Shown here in pieces: positions 5,141 to 5,245 of a stretch of DNA of 5,245 nt. The notes under the pieces are model-generated. The model did not search any database, was not told the origin of the DNA, and saw only the letters and a list, made by a program, of their open reading frames with translations. The DNA comes from Prevotellaceae bacterium (GTDB taxonomy: Bacteria > Bacteroidota > Bacteroidia > Bacteroidales > UBA932). Within the stretch, counting starts at the first letter, position 1; each line of letters opens with the position of its first letter. The stretch covers positions 1 to 5,245 of the forward strand of contig JAITOP010000003.1 in assembly GCA_031289895.1 (NCBI GenBank), read 5' to 3'. The position numbers were made by a program, and so were the translations under genes.

Positions 5141-5201
5141 TTATTTTCACTGATTGATTGCCGATAGCATTTTCAAAAATCAGTAACGGAATATTTTTCA
5201 T
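5088..5201 (-). CDS. Hypothetical small protein, 37 aa (possibly a truncated N-terminus)
   Basis: From ATG (5201-5199) the minus strand reads M-K-N-I-P-L-L-I-F-E-N-A-I-G-N-Q, then S-V-K-I-N-G-K-W-Y-T-A-E-T-T-K-S-I-V-E-L-L and TAA. I recognise no family. The start region is A-rich in the Bacteroidota manner and a palindrome lies 25 bp upstream. Loss of one base in the A run just after the stop would join it to the INWQFTT frame, making a product of about 74 residues, so it may be the front of a frameshifted gene rather than a complete small protein. Confidence 0.3.
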   Translation of the reverse strand: MKNIPLLIFENAIGNQSVKINGKWYTAETTKSIVELL

Positions 5202-5225
5202 GTTTCATGTTTTTTAAATTTAAAT

Positions 5226-5243
5226 GATACGTAAATACGTATC
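5226..5243. promoter_or_regulatory. Palindrome GATACGTA-AA-TACGTATC, possible operator
   Basis: Two perfect 8-bp inverted arms are separated by AA, and ATACGTA also recurs directly with an 8-bp spacing. It lies 25 bp upstream of the small minus-strand frame, a place suited to a dimeric repressor site, and two bases from the window edge. Function is inferred from symmetry and position only; it could instead belong to a gene or element beyond the window. Confidence 0.4.
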
Positions 5244-5245
5244 TG

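Overview
The window is AT-rich DNA that most likely comes from a Bacteroidota genome, probably Bacteroidales. The evidence is: near-perfect Bacteroidota -7 promoter boxes (TAnnTTTG) ahead of two genes; no Shine-Dalgarno sequences, with A-rich start regions instead; a lipoprotein with an acidic K-D-D surface-export signal after the lipid-modified cysteine; and a NamZ-type muramidase beside a NupG-type permease.

Layout. (1) 1-1041, plus strand: the 3' part of a NamZ (DUF1343) exo-beta-N-acetylmuramidase gene whose 5' end lies outside the window. (2) 1042-1364: three short tandem arrays back to back, with periods of 7, 8 and 9 bp, followed by a promoter box. (3) 1365-2609, plus: a full-length nucleoside permease closely resembling E. 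coli NupG, with its nucleoside-binding residues present. (4) 2610-3053: AT-rich DNA, a strong promoter box, then an untranslated leader of about 310 nt. The leader core (2849-2967) folds by hand into a compact four-way junction whose second and fourth hairpin loops are complementary over 7 nt (a kissing-loop contact). It is followed by a CCCACG/T-tract segment that could pair alternatively. (5) 3054-4652, plus: a 532-residue lipoprotein with GLUG repeats, probably surface exposed. (6) 4675-4708: a strong bidirectional terminator. (7) 4702-4764: a short second copy of the nupG 3' end, giving a 22-bp perfect direct repeat (2566-2587 and 4724-4745) around the leader-lipoprotein-terminator unit. 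(8) 4765-5245: no intact large gene; minus-strand transposase remnants in different frames, one small open frame and a palindrome at the window edge.

How the parts fit. NamZ releases MurNAc from peptidoglycan fragments and NupG imports nucleosides, so the left half looks like a scavenging neighbourhood, although the repeats between the two genes argue against one tight operon. The right half reads as an accessory unit (promoter, structured leader, surface lipoprotein, terminator) that seems to have arrived at, or arisen by duplication of, the 3' end of nupG, beside decayed transposon DNA.

The best candidate for something undescribed is the structured leader RNA, which resembles a riboswitch or cis-regulatory aptamer and which I cannot assign to a known class. 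The duplicated nupG ends around the whole unit are the second. All structures were found by eye; no folding, covariance or database search was run.
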